NCBI RefSeq assembly: GCF_902459645.1
Contig: NZ_CABPSK010000002.1
Coordinates: 1 to 64,000, forward strand
From: Pandoraea pneumonica
Lineage (GTDB): Bacteria; Pseudomonadota; Gammaproteobacteria; Burkholderiales; Burkholderiaceae
Reading direction: 5' to 3'
DNA length: 64,000 bases
Numbering within the stretch: position 1 is the stretch's first letter; every line of letters starts with the position of its first letter. Under the pieces are notes generated by a model, which had not been told where the DNA came from, searched no databases, and saw nothing but the letters and a program-made list of their open reading frames with translations. The position numbers were made by a program, and so were the translations under genes. Positions 63,987 to 64,000 of this stretch are shown piece by piece.

Positions 63987-64000
63987 AGCAAGCCTCTACC

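Overview
The window looks like a chromosomal segment of a high-GC beta-proteobacterium of the Burkholderiales. My best guess is Burkholderiaceae, with Pandoraea as the first candidate. The reasons are the catabolic gene content (paaABCDE, a fused indolepyruvate ferredoxin oxidoreductase, hybrid malic enzyme, many LysR regulators), the codon use and the gene style. No rRNA, tRNA, CRISPR array, insertion sequence or phage is visible. The genus is inference, because no comparison could be run.

Layout. 0-2 kb: an A-tract/TTGACG element at the left edge resembling an rRNA-type promoter that points out of the window, a terminator with no assigned gene, and a phospholipase-D-fold lipoprotein. 2-6.3 kb: an iron-uptake cassette (ECF sigma factor, FecR, TonB-dependent siderophore receptor) behind a Fur-box-like site. 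6.5-14 kb: GlxA-type regulator, an operon of CitE-like lyase, family III CoA-transferase and 2-hydroxycarboxylate transporter with a divergent LysR, then a second LysR divergent from a zinc-less MDR oxidoreductase. 14-20 kb: paaABCDE (phenylacetyl-CoA epoxidase) behind a consensus promoter with an 18-bp palindrome in it, a DUF1835-type gene and the probable TetR repressor PaaR. 20-28 kb: GNAT protein, Lrp regulator, small exported protein, indolepyruvate ferredoxin oxidoreductase and malic enzyme. 28-41 kb: mostly housekeeping and transport genes (MFS, pyrE, crcB, regulators, methyltransferase, parvulin, gamma carbonic anhydrase, BASS transporter, rhlE, uracil/xanthine permease). 41-45.5 kb: mprF/lpiA-acvB, a pair for making and hydrolysing aminoacyl-phosphatidylglycerol. 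46-50 kb: serine hydrolase, AraC and GIY-YIG genes, SLC13-type transporter. 50.3-56.1 kb: a soluble chemoreceptor-like protein and a six-gene type III secretion translocon operon. 56.3-63.6 kb: 5-oxoprolinase, MFS transporter, DUF1445 (D-glutamate-cyclase-like) protein and divergent LysR. 63.6-64 kb: a cytochrome oxidase subunit IV.

The most notable part is the translocon operon at 51440-56096. Its gene order matches lcrG-lcrV-lcrH-yopB-yopD of the Yersinia/Pseudomonas type, with a protein resembling LcrR added at the 3' end. No needle, ring, export-gate or ATPase gene lies in the window, so it is either a detached locus serving an apparatus encoded elsewhere or a remnant. Its first two genes are visibly lower in GC than their neighbours and each contains an A8 tract.

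Several operators stand out as near-perfect palindromes directly over promoters: paa (14121-14138), the 2-hydroxycarboxylate operon (11121-11143), the indolepyruvate oxidoreductase (22087-22106, of the type used by MerR-family LiuR regulators) and the GNAT gene (19988-20004).
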